Translations under genes and position numbers: made by a program | Source of the DNA: Mycolicibacterium sp. | Lineage (GTDB): Bacteria; Actinomycetota; Actinomycetes; Mycobacteriales; Mycobacteriaceae | Direction: 5' to 3' | Assembly (NCBI GenBank): GCA_020637165.1 | Contig: JACJWN010000003.1 | Span: 620,001-684,000 of the forward strand | Length of the DNA stretch: 64,000 bases | Shown here: in pieces, positions 37,538 to 47,794 of the stretch | How positions within the stretch are numbered: the stretch's first letter is position 1 | Layout: every line of letters begins with the position of its first letter | Notes under the pieces: generated by a model | Seen by the model: the letters and a program-made list of their open reading frames with translations, nothing else | Database searches by the model: none | Told to the model about the DNA's origin: nothing

Positions 37538-37978
37538 ATGACCGAGCAGATAGCGAACATCACCACCGACGTCGACAACGCCCACACCGTCGAGGTGTTC
37601 CTCTCCGCGCTGCAAAACCAAGACCTCGACGGCGCCGGCGCGGTGCTCGACGACAACCTGGTCTATCAGAACGTCGGGTTCCCGACCATCCGGGGCCGGT
37701 CCCGTGCCATCAAGCTGTTCCGTTCGATGGAGGGCCGGGCCCGCTTCGAGGTCAAAATCCACCACATCGCGGTAAACGGGCCGGCGGTGCTGACCGAGCG
37801 CACTGACGTGCTGGCGATCGGCCCGGTGCGACTGCAGTTCTGGGTGTGCGGCGTATTCGAAGTGCATGACGGCCGAATCACGCTGTGGCGGGACTACTTC
37901 GACATGTGGGACATGACCAAGGCACTGGTTCGCGGCTTGGCCGGCGCGGTGATTCCCGCAATGCGCCCGACGCTGTGA
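37538..37978 (+). CDS. ephG: Limonene-1,2-epoxide-hydrolase-type epoxide hydrolase EphG
   Basis: A 146-residue protein of the small cone-shaped LEH fold. In the family the catalytic Asp-Arg-Asp triad lies in an R-x-D pair and a later Asp; here these fit the LTERTDVLAIG strand and WRDYFDMWDM. Other LEH residues include YQNVGFPTIRGR and a WRDYFD end strand. M. tuberculosis EphG (Rv2740) hydrates epoxides, possibly of cholesterol or fatty acids; the substrate here is unknown. ATG 37538. Convergent with pspM. Confidence 0.9.
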   Translation: MTEQIANITTDVDNAHTVEVFLSALQNQDLDGAGAVLDDNLVYQNVGFPTIRGRSRAIKLFRSMEGRARFEVKIHHIAVNGPAVLTERTDVLAIGPVRLQFWVCGVFEVHDGRITLWRDYFDMWDMTKALVRGLAGAVIPAMRPTL

Positions 37979-38026
37979 CGCTGCGTCCGACCCCGCAACA
38001 GGTCCGGCCCCTGTGACCCGGGCGAA

Positions 38027-38857
38027 CTAGCGCCGCGCCGGCCCGAGTTCCTCGAAGGCCTGCGCCCAGCCGAGCAACCGATCGGTGGCGTCGGTCAGAT
38101 CATGGCGGTAGCGCTGCTGGGACGCCGCCCCGAGAGCCGCTCCGGCGTTGGCGGACGACACCAGGTGCGCCGCCGCGGTGACCATCTCGTTGTACTGCCG
38201 GACCCCGCTGTTGAGTTGAGCGGTCAACGCATTGATCGTGGGCGCCAGGTAGGCGCGGGTGTGCGGGTTCTCACCGGCCGCGCGTTCCATGGACACCACC
38301 TCCGAGGCCGTCGCCGTCATGGTCGCCGCGGACCGGCCGGCGGCGACGGTGAGTTCCCCGATCTCGTCGGGGGGCAGCATCCTGCCCCGCTCCATTACGC
38401 CCAGCAGCGAGTGCAGCCCCCGCTCGGAGGCGCCGAGTGCGGACATCGCCGGCCGGGCGACCGAACCGTTCGGCGGCAGCCGCTGCCCGCTGGCCTCCCG
38501 CTGCGGCGGTAGCGGTTCCCCGCGCAGCCAGCGGTAGCGCAACAGCCACAACGTCGCCGGAACGGCCGCACCGGCGGCGATCAGTCCGGTGATCAGCAGC
38601 GCCCACACCGGGGTGTTCCACACCGCCAGCAATCCGGTGACGAACACCCAGAAAACCGAGGCGAAGGCGAAGAACACCCCGAACCGCAACGCCCAGCGCC
38701 GCTTGCGCAGCAGCCGCGCGCGGGGGTCCGAGATTGCACCGAGCTTCTGCGAGGCTACGTCGGCGTACTCGCTGACGATGTCGATGCCGCGTTGCAGCGC
38801 CGAACGCCAATACGGCGCCCGCCGACCCGCCGAGAATCCCGTGGGTGTGACCGCCAT
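38027..38857 (-). CDS. pspM: Phage-shock envelope-stress protein PspM (Rv2743c-like)
   Basis: A 276-residue membrane protein with two adjacent spans at about 56-76 and 81-103 (FGVFFAFASVFWVFVTGLLAVW, then PVWALLITGLIAAGAAVPATLWLL; ends given). A long cytoplasmic helical C-terminus follows. In M. tuberculosis PspM works with PspA and ClgR (with PspN) in the envelope-stress response. ATG 38857 lies 25 bases after the pspA stop, so they are one transcript. Confidence 0.88.
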   Translation of the reverse strand: MAVTPTGFSAGRRAPYWRSALQRGIDIVSEYADVASQKLGAISDPRARLLRKRRWALRFGVFFAFASVFWVFVTGLLAVWNTPVWALLITGLIAAGAAVPATLWLLRYRWLRGEPLPPQREASGQRLPPNGSVARPAMSALGASERGLHSLLGVMERGRMLPPDEIGELTVAAGRSAATMTATASEVVSMERAAGENPHTRAYLAPTINALTAQLNSGVRQYNEMVTAAAHLVSSANAGAALGAASQQRYRHDLTDATDRLLGWAQAFEELGPARR

Positions 38858-38882
38858 CGACCGCTGCCTCCTGCCGGACGCT

Positions 38883-39692
38883 CTACTGGCCGAGCGGCTG
38901 CTCGGGCTTGGGGGTGGCGGCCGGGGCAGCCGGGGTGGCCGGAGCCGCGGCGCCGCCGGAAGGCAGCGACTCACCGCGCATGGATGCGCGAATCTGCTCG
39001 AGCCGGGAGTGCCCGGCCATCTGCACGCTGGCCTGCTGGACTTCCATCATCCGTCCGTGCACGGAGTTCTGAGCCAACTCCGCCGACCCCATGGCGTTGG
39101 CATAGCGTCGCTCGATCTTCTCTCGGACCTCGTCGAGGCTCGGGGTGGTGCCGGGAGCGGCGATCTCGCTCATCGACCGCAGCGACTCGCTGACCTTCTC
39201 CTGCATCTTGGCCTGCTCAAGCTGGCTGAGCAGCTTGGTGCGCTCGGCGATCTTCTGCTGCAGCACCATCGCGTTCTGCTCGACCGCCTTCTTGGCCTGC
39301 GCCGCCGCCTGCAGGGCCTGGTCGTGCAGGCTCTTGAGGTCCTCGACGCTCTGTTCGGCGGTGACCAGCTGGGCGGCGAACGCCTCGGCGGCGTTGGTGT
39401 ATTCGGTGGCCTTGCCGGCGTCGCCCGAGGCGGCGGCCTGATCCGCCAGGGTCAGCGCCTGGCGGACGTTGGCCTGCAGCTTCTCGATATCGGCCAGCTG
39501 GCGGTTGAGCCGCATCTCGAGCTGGCGCTGGTTGCCGATGACCTGGGCGGCCTGCTGAGTCAGTGCTTGGTGCTGGCGCTGGGCGTCCTCAATCGCCTGC
39601 TGGATCTGCACCTTGGGATCGGCGTATTCGTCCACTTTGGCGCCGAAGAGCGCCATCAGGTACTTCCACGCTTTGACGAACGGATTGGCCAT
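38883..39692 (-). CDS. pspA: Phage shock protein A homologue PspA (35-kDa antigen, Rv2744c-like)
   Basis: A 269-residue PspA/IM30-family protein. It has an N-terminal amphipathic helix ([24 protein letters not shown], ends given) that contacts membranes, then a coiled-coil hairpin from about 30 to 215 rich in Gln, Ala, Glu and Lys. The Ala/Pro-rich C-terminus ([18 protein letters not shown]) is not part of classical PspA. ESCRT-III-like assembly at stressed membrane is known for the family. It is downstream of clgR with 139 bp between. Confidence 0.94.
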   Translation of the reverse strand: MANPFVKAWKYLMALFGAKVDEYADPKVQIQQAIEDAQRQHQALTQQAAQVIGNQRQLEMRLNRQLADIEKLQANVRQALTLADQAAASGDAGKATEYTNAAEAFAAQLVTAEQSVEDLKSLHDQALQAAAQAKKAVEQNAMVLQQKIAERTKLLSQLEQAKMQEKVSESLRSMSEIAAPGTTPSLDEVREKIERRYANAMGSAELAQNSVHGRMMEVQQASVQMAGHSRLEQIRASMRGESLPSGGAAAPATPAAPAATPKPEQPLGQ

Positions 39693-39831
39693 CTAGTTGC
39701 CCCGCCTTCGAGTCGAGTTCCTCATTGGATCGGCTGTCCAAAGTGATTCGGTGCCCAATTTATCGGTTCCGGACCCACCACCACAGCCCGGTCGCGATGT
39801 CGGTGCCCGATTTCCCGGCAAAGACGCCCGA

Positions 39832-40149
39832 TCAGGCGACCGCCATGGACACCGGATGTGGAATCACCGTCGCCGCGACCTCGGCGGAGCCTCGGCCGAT
39901 GCGGTCTGAATCCTCCCGGCAGGCCAACTCGGCTCCGGCGTCGCACAGCACCCGCGACATCGGGACGTCCAGCGCGATGCAGATCGCACCGAGCAGCTCA
40001 CTGGAGGCTTCCTTGCGGCCGCGTTCCACCTCCGAGAGGTAACCCAGGCTGACGCGGGCCGCATCGGAGACCTCCCGCAGCGTGCGGCCCTGCGATGTCC
40101 GCGCACGACGCAGCACGTCACCGATCACTTCCCGCAGCAGTACCGCCAT
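39832..40149 (-). CDS. clgR: Transcriptional activator ClgR
   Basis: A 105-residue XRE-type regulator with a helix-turn-helix at about 13-67 ([27 protein letters not shown], ends given). In mycobacteria ClgR activates clp protease genes and the psp operon, and is itself a Clp substrate through its small C-terminal residues; the C-terminus here ends SMAVA, in keeping with that. ATG 40149 has GGAGG seven bases upstream. A SigE-type promoter precedes it. Confidence 0.93.
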   Translation of the reverse strand: MAVLLREVIGDVLRRARTSQGRTLREVSDAARVSLGYLSEVERGRKEASSELLGAICIALDVPMSRVLCDAGAELACREDSDRIGRGSAEVAATVIPHPVSMAVA

Positions 40150-40186
40150 GGCGCTGTCCTCCTCGATTCGTCGCAGCACTACGTGC

Positions 40187-40213
40187 AACGCCCGGGCCGC
40201 CAGGTTGGTTCCC
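40187..40213 (-). promoter_or_regulatory. SigE-type promoter of clgR
   Basis: On the minus strand GGGAAC (40208-40213), 17 bases, then CGTT (40187-40190), about 38 bases before the clgR ATG. The motif and spacing are the same as at sigB. SigE control of clgR is established in M. tuberculosis. Confidence 0.78.
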
Positions 40214-40220
40214 GGCCGAG

Positions 40221-40817
40221 TCAGGAGGTGTGGCTGGTTCCCCGGATCGCCGACACCACGTAGTCCATTCCGGTGAGCACGGTGAGGACGACCGCGGCGC
40301 CCATGATCCACCAGGCGACGGTCAGCCATTGGCCGGGCCAGTTGTGCAACGGCAGGATGAACAGCCCGATGGCCACCGCCTGAACCAATGTCTTGAGTTT
40401 GCCGCCCCGGCTGGCCGGGATGACCCCGCGGCTGATCACGGCGAACCGCAGCACCGTGACACCGATCTCGCGAACCAGGATGACCGCCGTGACCCACCAC
40501 GGCAGATCGCCGAGCATCGACAGGCCAATCAGCGCCGCGCCGATGAGCATCTTGTCGGCGATCGGATCGGCAAGTTTGCCGAACTCGGTGACCATGTTGT
40601 AGTTCCGGGCCAGCGCACCGTCGAACCGGTCGGTGATGACTGCGACCGCGAAGATGATGAACGCGGTGATCCGGCTACCGGTCTGGTGTCCGTCCCCGGC
40701 GAAGAGGAACAGCAGAAAGACCGGGACCAAAACCAGGCGCAGACCGGTCAACAGGTTGGGAAGGTTTGCCACTCGGGGGCGCGGGGCTGCCGGCGGGGTC
40801 TGCGGTTGGGCCGGCAC
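40221..40817 (-). CDS. pgsA3: CDP-diacylglycerol phosphatidyltransferase (PgsA3-like)
   Basis: A 198-residue CDP-alcohol phosphotransferase, probably making phosphatidylglycerol phosphate. The catalytic motif D-x2-D-G-x2-AR-x8-G-x3-D-x3-D is intact as [18 protein letters not shown] then KLADPIADK. Six hydrophobic segments are visible, starting with [21 protein letters not shown] (ends given). The start is GTG 40817. It is the gene before clgR on the same strand, as in M. tuberculosis (Rv2746c). Confidence 0.93.
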   Translation of the reverse strand: MPAQPQTPPAAPRPRVANLPNLLTGLRLVLVPVFLLFLFAGDGHQTGSRITAFIIFAVAVITDRFDGALARNYNMVTEFGKLADPIADKMLIGAALIGLSMLGDLPWWVTAVILVREIGVTVLRFAVISRGVIPASRGGKLKTLVQAVAIGLFILPLHNWPGQWLTVAWWIMGAAVVLTVLTGMDYVVSAIRGTSHTS

Positions 40818-40854
40818 GCCACCGAGGATATCGGTTCACCCCGCCGTATCGGGC

Positions 40855-41625
40855 CTAGACGGGCCGAGTGACCGCGCCGGATGATCGCAGGTGACCGCGC
40901 CGTTGAAGGCCCGGCACCAGCATGGGAACGCGATCGCGGTAGTCGCGGTACTGCTCACCGAGATTCGCGGTGAGGTCACGCTCCTCGAGACGTATCGCGA
41001 CGAGGATGTATCCCGTCGTGCCGACGGCGAAAAGCAGGTGACCCGCCGTCATCGTGGGCGTCGCCCAGAACGCGACGATGAAACCCAGCATGATCGGGTG
41101 GCGCACCGCCCGGTAAAGCATCGAGGTGCGAAAGCCCAGGCTCCGGTAAGGCGTCTCGCGCCAGGCCAGGTACACCTGTCGCAACCCGAACAGATCGAAG
41201 TGGCTGATCAGGAAAGTCGACAGCAGGACGGTTACCCACCCCAGGGCGAACGACGTCCACAACGCCGCCCGCGCCGGGGCCCAGGTGACGTCCCAGACGA
41301 TCGCCGGCATCGTCCGCCACTGCCAGAACAGCAGCGCGAGGACCAGGGTCGTCATGAGCACGTATGTACTGCGTTCGATGGGCTCGGGCACCAGCCGGGT
41401 CCACCACCGCTTGAACCACGGCCGCGCCATCACGCTGTGCTGCGCGGCGAACAATCCGAGCAGCAGCAGGTTGACCAGCAGCGCCTCGGCCGCCGGAGCC
41501 GCGACCCCGTGATCGACGCTCCGCGGGACGACGAGGTTGCCGACGAAACCGATCGAATAGGCGAACACCCCCAAAAACACCAGGTAGCACCCGGCCCCGT
41601 AGCCGAGCATGAGGAAACGCTTCAT
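40855..41625 (-). CDS. NnrU/MddA-like membrane methyltransferase
   Basis: A 256-residue integral-membrane protein with about six spans. The C-terminal third carries the isoprenylcysteine-methyltransferase-like signature YRAVRHPIMLGFIVAFWA with RHP, and EERDLTANLGEQYRDYRDRVPMLVP (ends given), which bind S-adenosylmethionine. It is most like bacterial methanethiol S-methyltransferases (MddA), which form dimethyl sulfide; the substrate is not provable here. ATG 41625 has AGGAGGT five bases upstream. It is convergent with nothing and divergent from argA. It has no counterpart at this place in the M. tuberculosis order I recall. Confidence 0.72.
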   Translation of the reverse strand: MKRFLMLGYGAGCYLVFLGVFAYSIGFVGNLVVPRSVDHGVAAPAAEALLVNLLLLGLFAAQHSVMARPWFKRWWTRLVPEPIERSTYVLMTTLVLALLFWQWRTMPAIVWDVTWAPARAALWTSFALGWVTVLLSTFLISHFDLFGLRQVYLAWRETPYRSLGFRTSMLYRAVRHPIMLGFIVAFWATPTMTAGHLLFAVGTTGYILVAIRLEERDLTANLGEQYRDYRDRVPMLVPGLQRRGHLRSSGAVTRPV

Positions 41626-41757
41626 TTCGGACCTCCTGGTCACCGACCCGCACCGGCGAGTCACTCTCGCTGGGTTCCTCATATCCGGCGCGGCAAACCT
41701 GATCCGGAGGTTCGTCAGCCGACTCGGCGAGCGGTGATGGACCGATAAGGTGTGCCG

Positions 41758-42309
41758 GTGAGCGACTACTGCGCCGGGGTGCCGTCGGTCGACGGTCCTC
41801 ATCTCGAGCCGCCCCGCGGGGTCGTCATCCGCCGCGCCCGAACCTCCGACGTGCCGGAGATCAAGCGGCTCGTCGACACCTACGCCGGCCGGATTCTGCT
41901 GGAGAAGAACCTGGTCACCCTCTACGAGGCGGTCCAGGAGTTCTGGGTTGCCGAGGCCGACGGTCGCGTCATCGGCTGTGGCGCCCTGCATGTGATGTGG
42001 TCCGACCTCGGCGAGGTGCGCACCGTCGCGGTGGATCCCCGGTTCAAGGGTCACGGCGTCGGCCATGCGATCGTGCGACGGCTCCTCGACGTGGCGCGAG
42101 AACTGCAACTCAAGCGGCTGTTCGTGCTGACCTTCGAAACCCATTTCTTCGGCCGGCACGGTTTCGCCGAGATCGCGGGCACCCCGGTGACCGCAGAGGT
42201 CTACGAGGAGATGTGCCGGTCCTACGACGTCGGCGTGGCCGAGTTCCTCGACCTGAGCTACGTCAAGCCGAACATCCTGGGCAACACCCGGATGTTGCTG
42301 ACGCTCTGA
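41758..42309 (+). CDS. argA: Amino-acid N-acetyltransferase ArgA (Rv2747-like)
   Basis: A 183-residue GNAT enzyme that acetylates glutamate, the first step of arginine synthesis, corresponding to the short mycobacterial ArgA. The core is VVIRRARTSDVPEIKRLVDTY, ILLEKNLVTLYEAVQEF, VRTVAVDPRFKGHGVGHAIV (the acetyl-CoA loop R/K-G-x-G-x-G/A) and the end FLDLSYVKPNILGNTRM. GTG 41758 is preferred: AAGG lies seven bases upstream. GTG 41752 adds two residues. A hairpin follows the stop. Confidence 0.9.
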   Translation: MSDYCAGVPSVDGPHLEPPRGVVIRRARTSDVPEIKRLVDTYAGRILLEKNLVTLYEAVQEFWVAEADGRVIGCGALHVMWSDLGEVRTVAVDPRFKGHGVGHAIVRRLLDVARELQLKRLFVLTFETHFFGRHGFAEIAGTPVTAEVYEEMCRSYDVGVAEFLDLSYVKPNILGNTRMLLTL

Positions 42310-42311
42310 CG

Positions 42312-42333
42312 CCGGAAATCTCGGGCTTTCCGG
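42312..42333 (+). terminator. Stem-loop after argA
   Basis: CCGGAAA, loop TCTCGGGC, TTTCCGG: a perfect seven-pair stem three bases after the argA stop. It separates argA from the toxin-antitoxin pair. Confidence 0.55.
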
Positions 42334-42377
42334 TACGGCATGGATGGCGCGCTGAACCTCAGCCAGATAACCTGGTT

Positions 42378-42398
42378 TGTATGTACAACGTACCTACA
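42378..42398. promoter_or_regulatory. Candidate operator of the toxin-antitoxin pair
   Basis: TGTATGTAC, AAC, GTACCTACA: an inverted repeat with 8 of 9 positions paired, 42 bases upstream of the antitoxin ATG. DUF1778 antitoxins are ribbon-helix-helix proteins that repress their own operon at such palindromes. Confidence 0.55.
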
Positions 42399-42439
42399 GT
42401 TTCCGGTGCGTTCACACCAACGAGACGAGTGAGGCAGTC

Positions 42440-42742
42440 ATGACCAGCGCCAAGGCGTCCACAAAAACCAGCCGCGACCAGCGCTTGAACTTCCGCGCGA
42501 GCGCGCAGCAGGAACTCATGATCCGGCGCGCCGCCGAAGCCACGGACAGCACCATCACGGACTTCATCCTCGGAAGCGTCCTGGAGAATGCCGAACGGGT
42601 GCTCGCCGACCGGAAGTGGTTCACCGCTGACGACGATCAGTGGGCGGAATTCCAGCGACTGCTCGACGCCCCGATGGCGCCGATGCCGAAGCTGGACCGG
42701 CTCCTGACGCGCGAGAGTCCGTTCGATGAGGGCAGCGATTGA
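42440..42742 (+). CDS. DUF1778-type antitoxin (TacA-like)
   Basis: A 100-residue protein. Residues about 10-50 form a ribbon-helix-helix DNA-binding domain (RDQRLNFRASAQQELMIRRAAEATDSTITDFIL, ends given). The C-terminal half (about 55-100, WFTADDDQWAEFQRLLDAPM) is the typical neutralising tail that wraps GNAT toxins. ATG 42440 has a modest GAGG upstream. The stop TGA overlaps the toxin TTG start. The pair sits between argA and ftsK, adjacent core genes in mycobacteria, so it is an insertion. Confidence 0.9.
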   Translation: MTSAKASTKTSRDQRLNFRASAQQELMIRRAAEATDSTITDFILGSVLENAERVLADRKWFTADDDQWAEFQRLLDAPMAPMPKLDRLLTRESPFDEGSD

Positions 42743-43257
42743 CGGAGAAGCCCGGCAAGCCCCAGAAACTCAGCAAAGCGCACGACCGTAGCCGCTTCGA
42801 GTCAGGCGCATCCGAACTCGATGACTGGCTCAAGAAGTACAGCTGGCAGAACATGCGGGCCCACAACGCGACGACGTATGTCACCACAACCGGCGGCGGT
42901 CGCGTTGTCGGCTATTACGCGCTGACGGTTGCCGGGTACCAGCGGTTGGCCGCCCCTGAGGCGATCGCCAAGCGTGCACCAGAGCCCGTGCCGTGTTTCC
43001 TGATGGCCCGCCTCGCCGTCGACATTGAGTGGCGCCGGCGCGGGTTGGGATGGGGGCTGCTGCGAGACGCCATGCAGCGCGTGTTGTTGCTGTCCCAGTC
43101 CGTTGCGGCTCCGGCGCTACTCGTTCATGCTCGCGACGAAGACGCCCGCGCCTTCTACTGTCATCACGCGGAGTTTCTTCAGTCCCCCGTCGAACCGCTT
43201 CATCTGTTCCTTCCCATCACAGCGATAGCGGCGCGACTTCAGACCAAGGACCGCTAG
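42739..43257 (+). CDS. GNAT-family toxin (TacT-like)
   Basis: A 172-residue GNAT acetyltransferase. The family members TacT/AtaT acetylate the amino group of aminoacyl-tRNA and block translation. Visible features are FESGASELDDWLKKYSWQNM, VVGYYALTVAG, the acetyl-CoA loop RRRGLGWGLL (R-x-x-G-x-G), and ARAFYCHHAEF with the conserved Tyr proposed as the acid. TTG 42739 is the likely start because it overlaps the antitoxin stop (TTGA). It is convergent with ftsK across 28 bp. Which tRNA it targets cannot be read from sequence. Confidence 0.9.
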   Translation: MTEKPGKPQKLSKAHDRSRFESGASELDDWLKKYSWQNMRAHNATTYVTTTGGGRVVGYYALTVAGYQRLAAPEAIAKRAPEPVPCFLMARLAVDIEWRRRGLGWGLLRDAMQRVLLLSQSVAAPALLVHARDEDARAFYCHHAEFLQSPVEPLHLFLPITAIAARLQTKDR

Positions 43258-43285
43258 TCGGCCTTCCTGTGCTCCCCCGGGAGCC

Positions 43286-45928
43286 TCAGAAGTCCTCGGG
43301 GATCCCGGTGTCGTCGTCGAAGTCCTCGTCGTCGTCGTCGGCACTCCCGCCGCCGCGGATCGAGGCCAGGGTCGCCGACAGTTCGTCGGGCTTGACCATC
43401 ACCTCGCGGGCCTTGGATCCCTCCGAGGGCCCGACGATGCCGCGGGTCTCCATCAGGTCCATCAGCCGTCCGGCCTTGGCGAAGCCGACCCGCAGCTTGC
43501 GCTGCAGCATCGAGGTGGAGCCGAACTGACTGGAGACCACCAGTTCGACGGCCTGCAGCAACACGTCCATGTCGTCGCCGATGTCAGGATCCACATCGGA
43601 GCGCTCACCGCCGGGTTTCGCCGTGGTGACACCCTCGGTGTACTCCGGCTCAGCCTGGTCCTTGCAGGCCTGAACCACCGCGTGGATCTCCTCGTCGGTG
43701 ATGAAGGCCCCCTGCAGCCGCACCGGCTTGCCGGCCCCCATCGGCAGGAACAGTCCGTCGCCCATGCCGATCAGCTTCTCCGCGCCGGGCTGATCGAGGA
43801 TCACCCGGCTGTCGGTCAGCGAGGAGGTCGCGAACGCCAGCCGCGACGGCACGTTCGTCTTGATCAGGCCGGTGACCACGTCGACCGAGGGCCGCTGGGT
43901 GGCCAGCACCAGGTGGATACCGGCCGCGCGGGCCTTCTGGGTGATCCGCACGATCGCCTCCTCCACATCGCGCGGGGCGGTCATCATGAGGTCGGCCAGC
44001 TCGTCGACGATCGCGATGATGTAAGGGTAGGGCCGGTATTCGCGCTTGCTGCCCAGCGGAGTGCTGATCTCCCCCGACCGCACCTTGGAGTTGAAATCGT
44101 CGATATGGCGCACCCTGGACGCCTGCATGTCCTGGTAGCGCTGTTCCATCTCCTCGACCAGCCAGGCCAGCGCGGCAGCCGCCTTCTTCGGAGCGGTGAT
44201 GATCGGCGTGATCAGGTGCGGAATGCCCTCGTACGGGGTCAGTTCCACCATCTTGGGGTCGATCAGGATCATCCGCACCTCCTCCGGGGTGGCGCGGGCC
44301 AGCAGTGAGACCAGCATCGAGTTGACGAAGCTGGACTTGCCCGATCCGGTGGAGCCGGCCACCAGCAGGTGCGGCATCTTGGCCAGGTTCGCCGAGATGA
44401 AGTTGCCCTCGATGTCCTTGCCGAGCCCGATCACCAGCGGGTGGTGGTCGCGCCGGGTGGACGGGGCGGTCAGGACGTCGGCGAGCCGAACCGTCTCGCG
44501 ATCGGTGTTGGGCACCTCGATGCCCACCGCTGACTTGCCCGGAATGGGAGCCAGCAGGCGCACGCTTTCGGTGGCCGCCGCGTAGGCGATATTGCGTTGC
44601 AGCGCGGTGATCTTCTCGACCTTGACCCCGGGGCCGAGTTCGACCTCGTAGCGGGTGACCGTGGGCCCACGGGTGCAACCGGTGACCGCGGCATCAACCT
44701 TGAACTGCTCGAGCACCGAACTGATGGCGTCCACCATCTGTTCATTGGCCGAACTGCGCCGCTTCGGTGGGTCCCCGGCGACCAGCAGATCCAGCGTGGG
44801 CAGGGTGTAGGGACCCTCGACGACGCGGTCGATGCCACTGAAGTCCTCGCCGGAGTCGGTCTCCCGCGGGGCGCTCTCCTGCTTGGGGGTGTCCCGTTTC
44901 GGGGCGGCCTTTCGGCGGCGGGGCTTGATCTGCTCGGTGGCGTTGGCCGGCGACGCGGCCGGAGCCGGCTCTTCCGGCGGGTAGTTGTCGAAGGGGGTGC
45001 CGATCGGACCCTCGGCCCCCGGCCAGGAAGCCGGCTCGTCGGCGCTGTATGCACGCGGATCGTCGTAGTAGCCGTCGGAGAACTCGTCCTCGGCCGACGC
45101 GCGGGCGCCCCGGCGACGCTCACGGCCACCGGCGAGGTCATCGGCCTGGAAAGACTCGTCGCCATAGCCGTCGCCATAGTCATCGCCGTAGTCATCCCCG
45201 AAGCCGCCGCGGGCGGCGAACATCGTGTGCAACGTGGCGGGCACCTCACGGATCGTGGTTCCGGTGAGCAACAGAACACCGAAGATCGCCGCGACGATCA
45301 GCAACGGCGTGGCGAGCCACGCCGTCACCCCGTCCGCCAAAGGTCCGCCGATGGCGAATCCGATGAAGCCGCCGGCATGCCGGCGATCGGCCGGGTCGGC
45401 CGGCGAACCCGACCAGAGATGCCACAGACCCAGCACCGGAAGGCCGATCAGCGCGGTGCCCAGCACCAGCCGGGGCCGGATCTCGGGATAGGGCTCGGTG
45501 CGCATCAGGACGATGGCAATGGTGGCGATCAGCAGGGGAAGCAGTACGACGGCCCCGCCGACGAAAGTCCGCAGGCCGGTATCGATCCAGGCGCCGACCG
45601 GGCGTGCGGCGTCGAACCAGGACGCAGCGGCGATGACGACAGCCAGGGCCAGCAGGCCCAGCGCGATGCCGTCCCGGCGGTGGCCGGGCTCAAGATCGCG
45701 GGCGCGGCCAACCGACCGCGCGGTCGAACCCGCACCCCGGGCCAGCATCATCCAGGTCGCACGTGCGGCGCGGCCCCCGGCCGATGCCGCCACTGCCAGC
45801 ACCGACGGGGAGTTCTTGGCCGCCGGCCGCCGGCGGGGCGGCGCGGGCCTGGCCGGCGGGGCGGGCTTGGAAGTGCCTTTCGATCTGGTCGTTCGCGCGC
45901 CAGAACGAGCGGCCGTCTTGTTCGCCAT
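43286..45928 (-). CDS. ftsK: DNA translocase FtsK
   Basis: An 880-residue septal DNA pump. It has a basic Ala/Pro N-terminus (about 1-55), four membrane spans between about 85 and 225, and an acidic, repetitive cytoplasmic linker (about 235-400, with [15 protein letters not shown]). The motor domain follows (about 410-760), with Walker [16 protein letters not shown], Walker [13 protein letters not shown] and [15 protein letters not shown]. The C-terminal gamma winged helix (about 800-860, [31 protein letters not shown], ends given) reads KOPS sites. ATG 45928. Convergent with the toxin gene. Confidence 0.96.
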   Translation of the reverse strand: MANKTAARSGARTTRSKGTSKPAPPARPAPPRRRPAAKNSPSVLAVAASAGGRAARATWMMLARGAGSTARSVGRARDLEPGHRRDGIALGLLALAVVIAAASWFDAARPVGAWIDTGLRTFVGGAVVLLPLLIATIAIVLMRTEPYPEIRPRLVLGTALIGLPVLGLWHLWSGSPADPADRRHAGGFIGFAIGGPLADGVTAWLATPLLIVAAIFGVLLLTGTTIREVPATLHTMFAARGGFGDDYGDDYGDGYGDESFQADDLAGGRERRRGARASAEDEFSDGYYDDPRAYSADEPASWPGAEGPIGTPFDNYPPEEPAPAASPANATEQIKPRRRKAAPKRDTPKQESAPRETDSGEDFSGIDRVVEGPYTLPTLDLLVAGDPPKRRSSANEQMVDAISSVLEQFKVDAAVTGCTRGPTVTRYEVELGPGVKVEKITALQRNIAYAAATESVRLLAPIPGKSAVGIEVPNTDRETVRLADVLTAPSTRRDHHPLVIGLGKDIEGNFISANLAKMPHLLVAGSTGSGKSSFVNSMLVSLLARATPEEVRMILIDPKMVELTPYEGIPHLITPIITAPKKAAAALAWLVEEMEQRYQDMQASRVRHIDDFNSKVRSGEISTPLGSKREYRPYPYIIAIVDELADLMMTAPRDVEEAIVRITQKARAAGIHLVLATQRPSVDVVTGLIKTNVPSRLAFATSSLTDSRVILDQPGAEKLIGMGDGLFLPMGAGKPVRLQGAFITDEEIHAVVQACKDQAEPEYTEGVTTAKPGGERSDVDPDIGDDMDVLLQAVELVVSSQFGSTSMLQRKLRVGFAKAGRLMDLMETRGIVGPSEGSKAREVMVKPDELSATLASIRGGGSADDDDEDFDDDTGIPEDF

Positions 45929-46067
45929 GCGGGCAACACTAGTCGCAGGGATCCCACCAGCACCATGCGCAACACTGCCCTCGGCGATGCCGTTGCCAGA
46001 ACGAAATCAACCGGCCCGGGTCAACCGGCAGGGGCGGAATTCGGGGCCGCTTTTCCGGGGGCCGACC

Positions 46068-47794
46068 CTAGATCTCCAGTACCGTCGGCACGATCATCGG
46101 CTGGCGGCGGTAGGTCTCGCCGACCCACTTCCCGACGGTGCGGCGGACCGCCTGCGCGATACGGACCGGGTCGGTGACGTTATCGGCCGCCAGGGATTCC
46201 AACTCCTGCTCCACCCTGCGGACCGCCGGTTCCAGGGCCTTGGGGTCTTCGGAGAAACCGCGGGCGTGCAGATGGGGCGGCGCAGCGATGCGACCGGTGC
46301 CGCGCCGCAGCACGACGGTAACGGCCACGAAACCGGAACTGAGGATGAGCCGCTCGCCCAGCGTGGCATCGCCGACGTCCCCGGTGACCAGTCCGTCGAC
46401 GAACATCTTTCCGACCGGGACCGCACCCGCGATGGACGCCTTTCCCCCGGCCAGGTCGACGCTGACCCCGTTCTCGGCCAGCATGATGGCCTCCGGCGGG
46501 ACACCGGTGCGCGCGGCCAGCTTGGCGTTGGCCCGCAGATGCCGCCAGTGCCCGTGCACCGGCATCACGTTGCGGGGACGCACGGCGTTGTAGAGGAACA
46601 GCAACTCACCGGCGTAGGCGTGGCCCGAAACATGCACGCGGGCTTGCTGATTGGTGACCACCCGGGCGCCGATGCGGGACAGCGCGTCGATCACCCCGTA
46701 GACCGCCTCCTCGTTGCCGGGGATCAGCGAGGACGACAGGATGATCAGATCGTCGGCGGTGATGGAGATACTGCGGTGCTCGCCACGCGACATCCGCGAC
46801 AGCGCCGAGAGCGGCTCGCCCTGGGTGCCGGTGGTGATGAGGACCAGCCGGTCCGGCGGCATCATCTCGGCCGCCGAGATGTCGACGACGTCGCTGTCGT
46901 CGACGGTGAGAAAGCCGAGTTCGCGGGCGATCGCCATGTTGCGCACCATCGAACGGCCGACGAACGACACCCGCCGCCCGAGCGACACCGCCGCATCGAC
47001 GATCTGCTGGACCCGATCGACATTGGAGGCGAAACAGGCCACCAGCACCCGCTTGCCCTCGGCGTTGCGGATCAGCCGGTGCAGCGTCGGGCCGACCTCG
47101 CTCTCCGAGGGGCCCACGCCGGGCATCTCGGAGTTGGTGGAATCGCACAGGAACAAATCGACCCCGGCGTCGCCCAGTCGCGACATCCCGGGAAGATCGG
47201 TGGGCCGGCCGTCCAGCGGAAGCTGGTCGAGTTTGATGTCGCCGGTGTGCAGAACCGTGCCGGCACCGGTGTGGACCGCGATGGCCAGCGCGTCGGGGAT
47301 GGAGTGGTTGACCGCGAAGTACTCGCACTCGAACACACCGTGCGTACTGCGCTGCCCCTCGACCACTTCGACCAGCACCGGCTTGATGCGGTGTTCCCGG
47401 CATTTGGCGGCGACCAGCGCGAGGGTGAACCTGGAGCCCACCACCGGGATGTCGGCACGCTGTTTGAGCAGGAACGGGATCGCGCCGATGTGATCCTCGT
47501 GGGCGTGCGTCAGGACAAGAGCCTCGACGTCCTCGAGACGGTCCTCGATATGACGCAGGTCCGGCAGGATCAGGTCCACTCCGGGTTCGTCGTGGCTGGG
47601 AAACAACACGCCGCAGTCAATGATGAGCAACCGGCCCAGATGCTCGAGAACCGTCATGTTCCGGCCGATTTCACCGATACCGCCGAGCGCGGTGACCCGC
47701 AGCGCACCCGGGGCCAGCGGGCCGGGCGGTCGGAGGTCGGCGTTCGTCAACCCAGAACCCTTCTCAGCAGCACTCATCTCAGCGGAGCGCCCCA

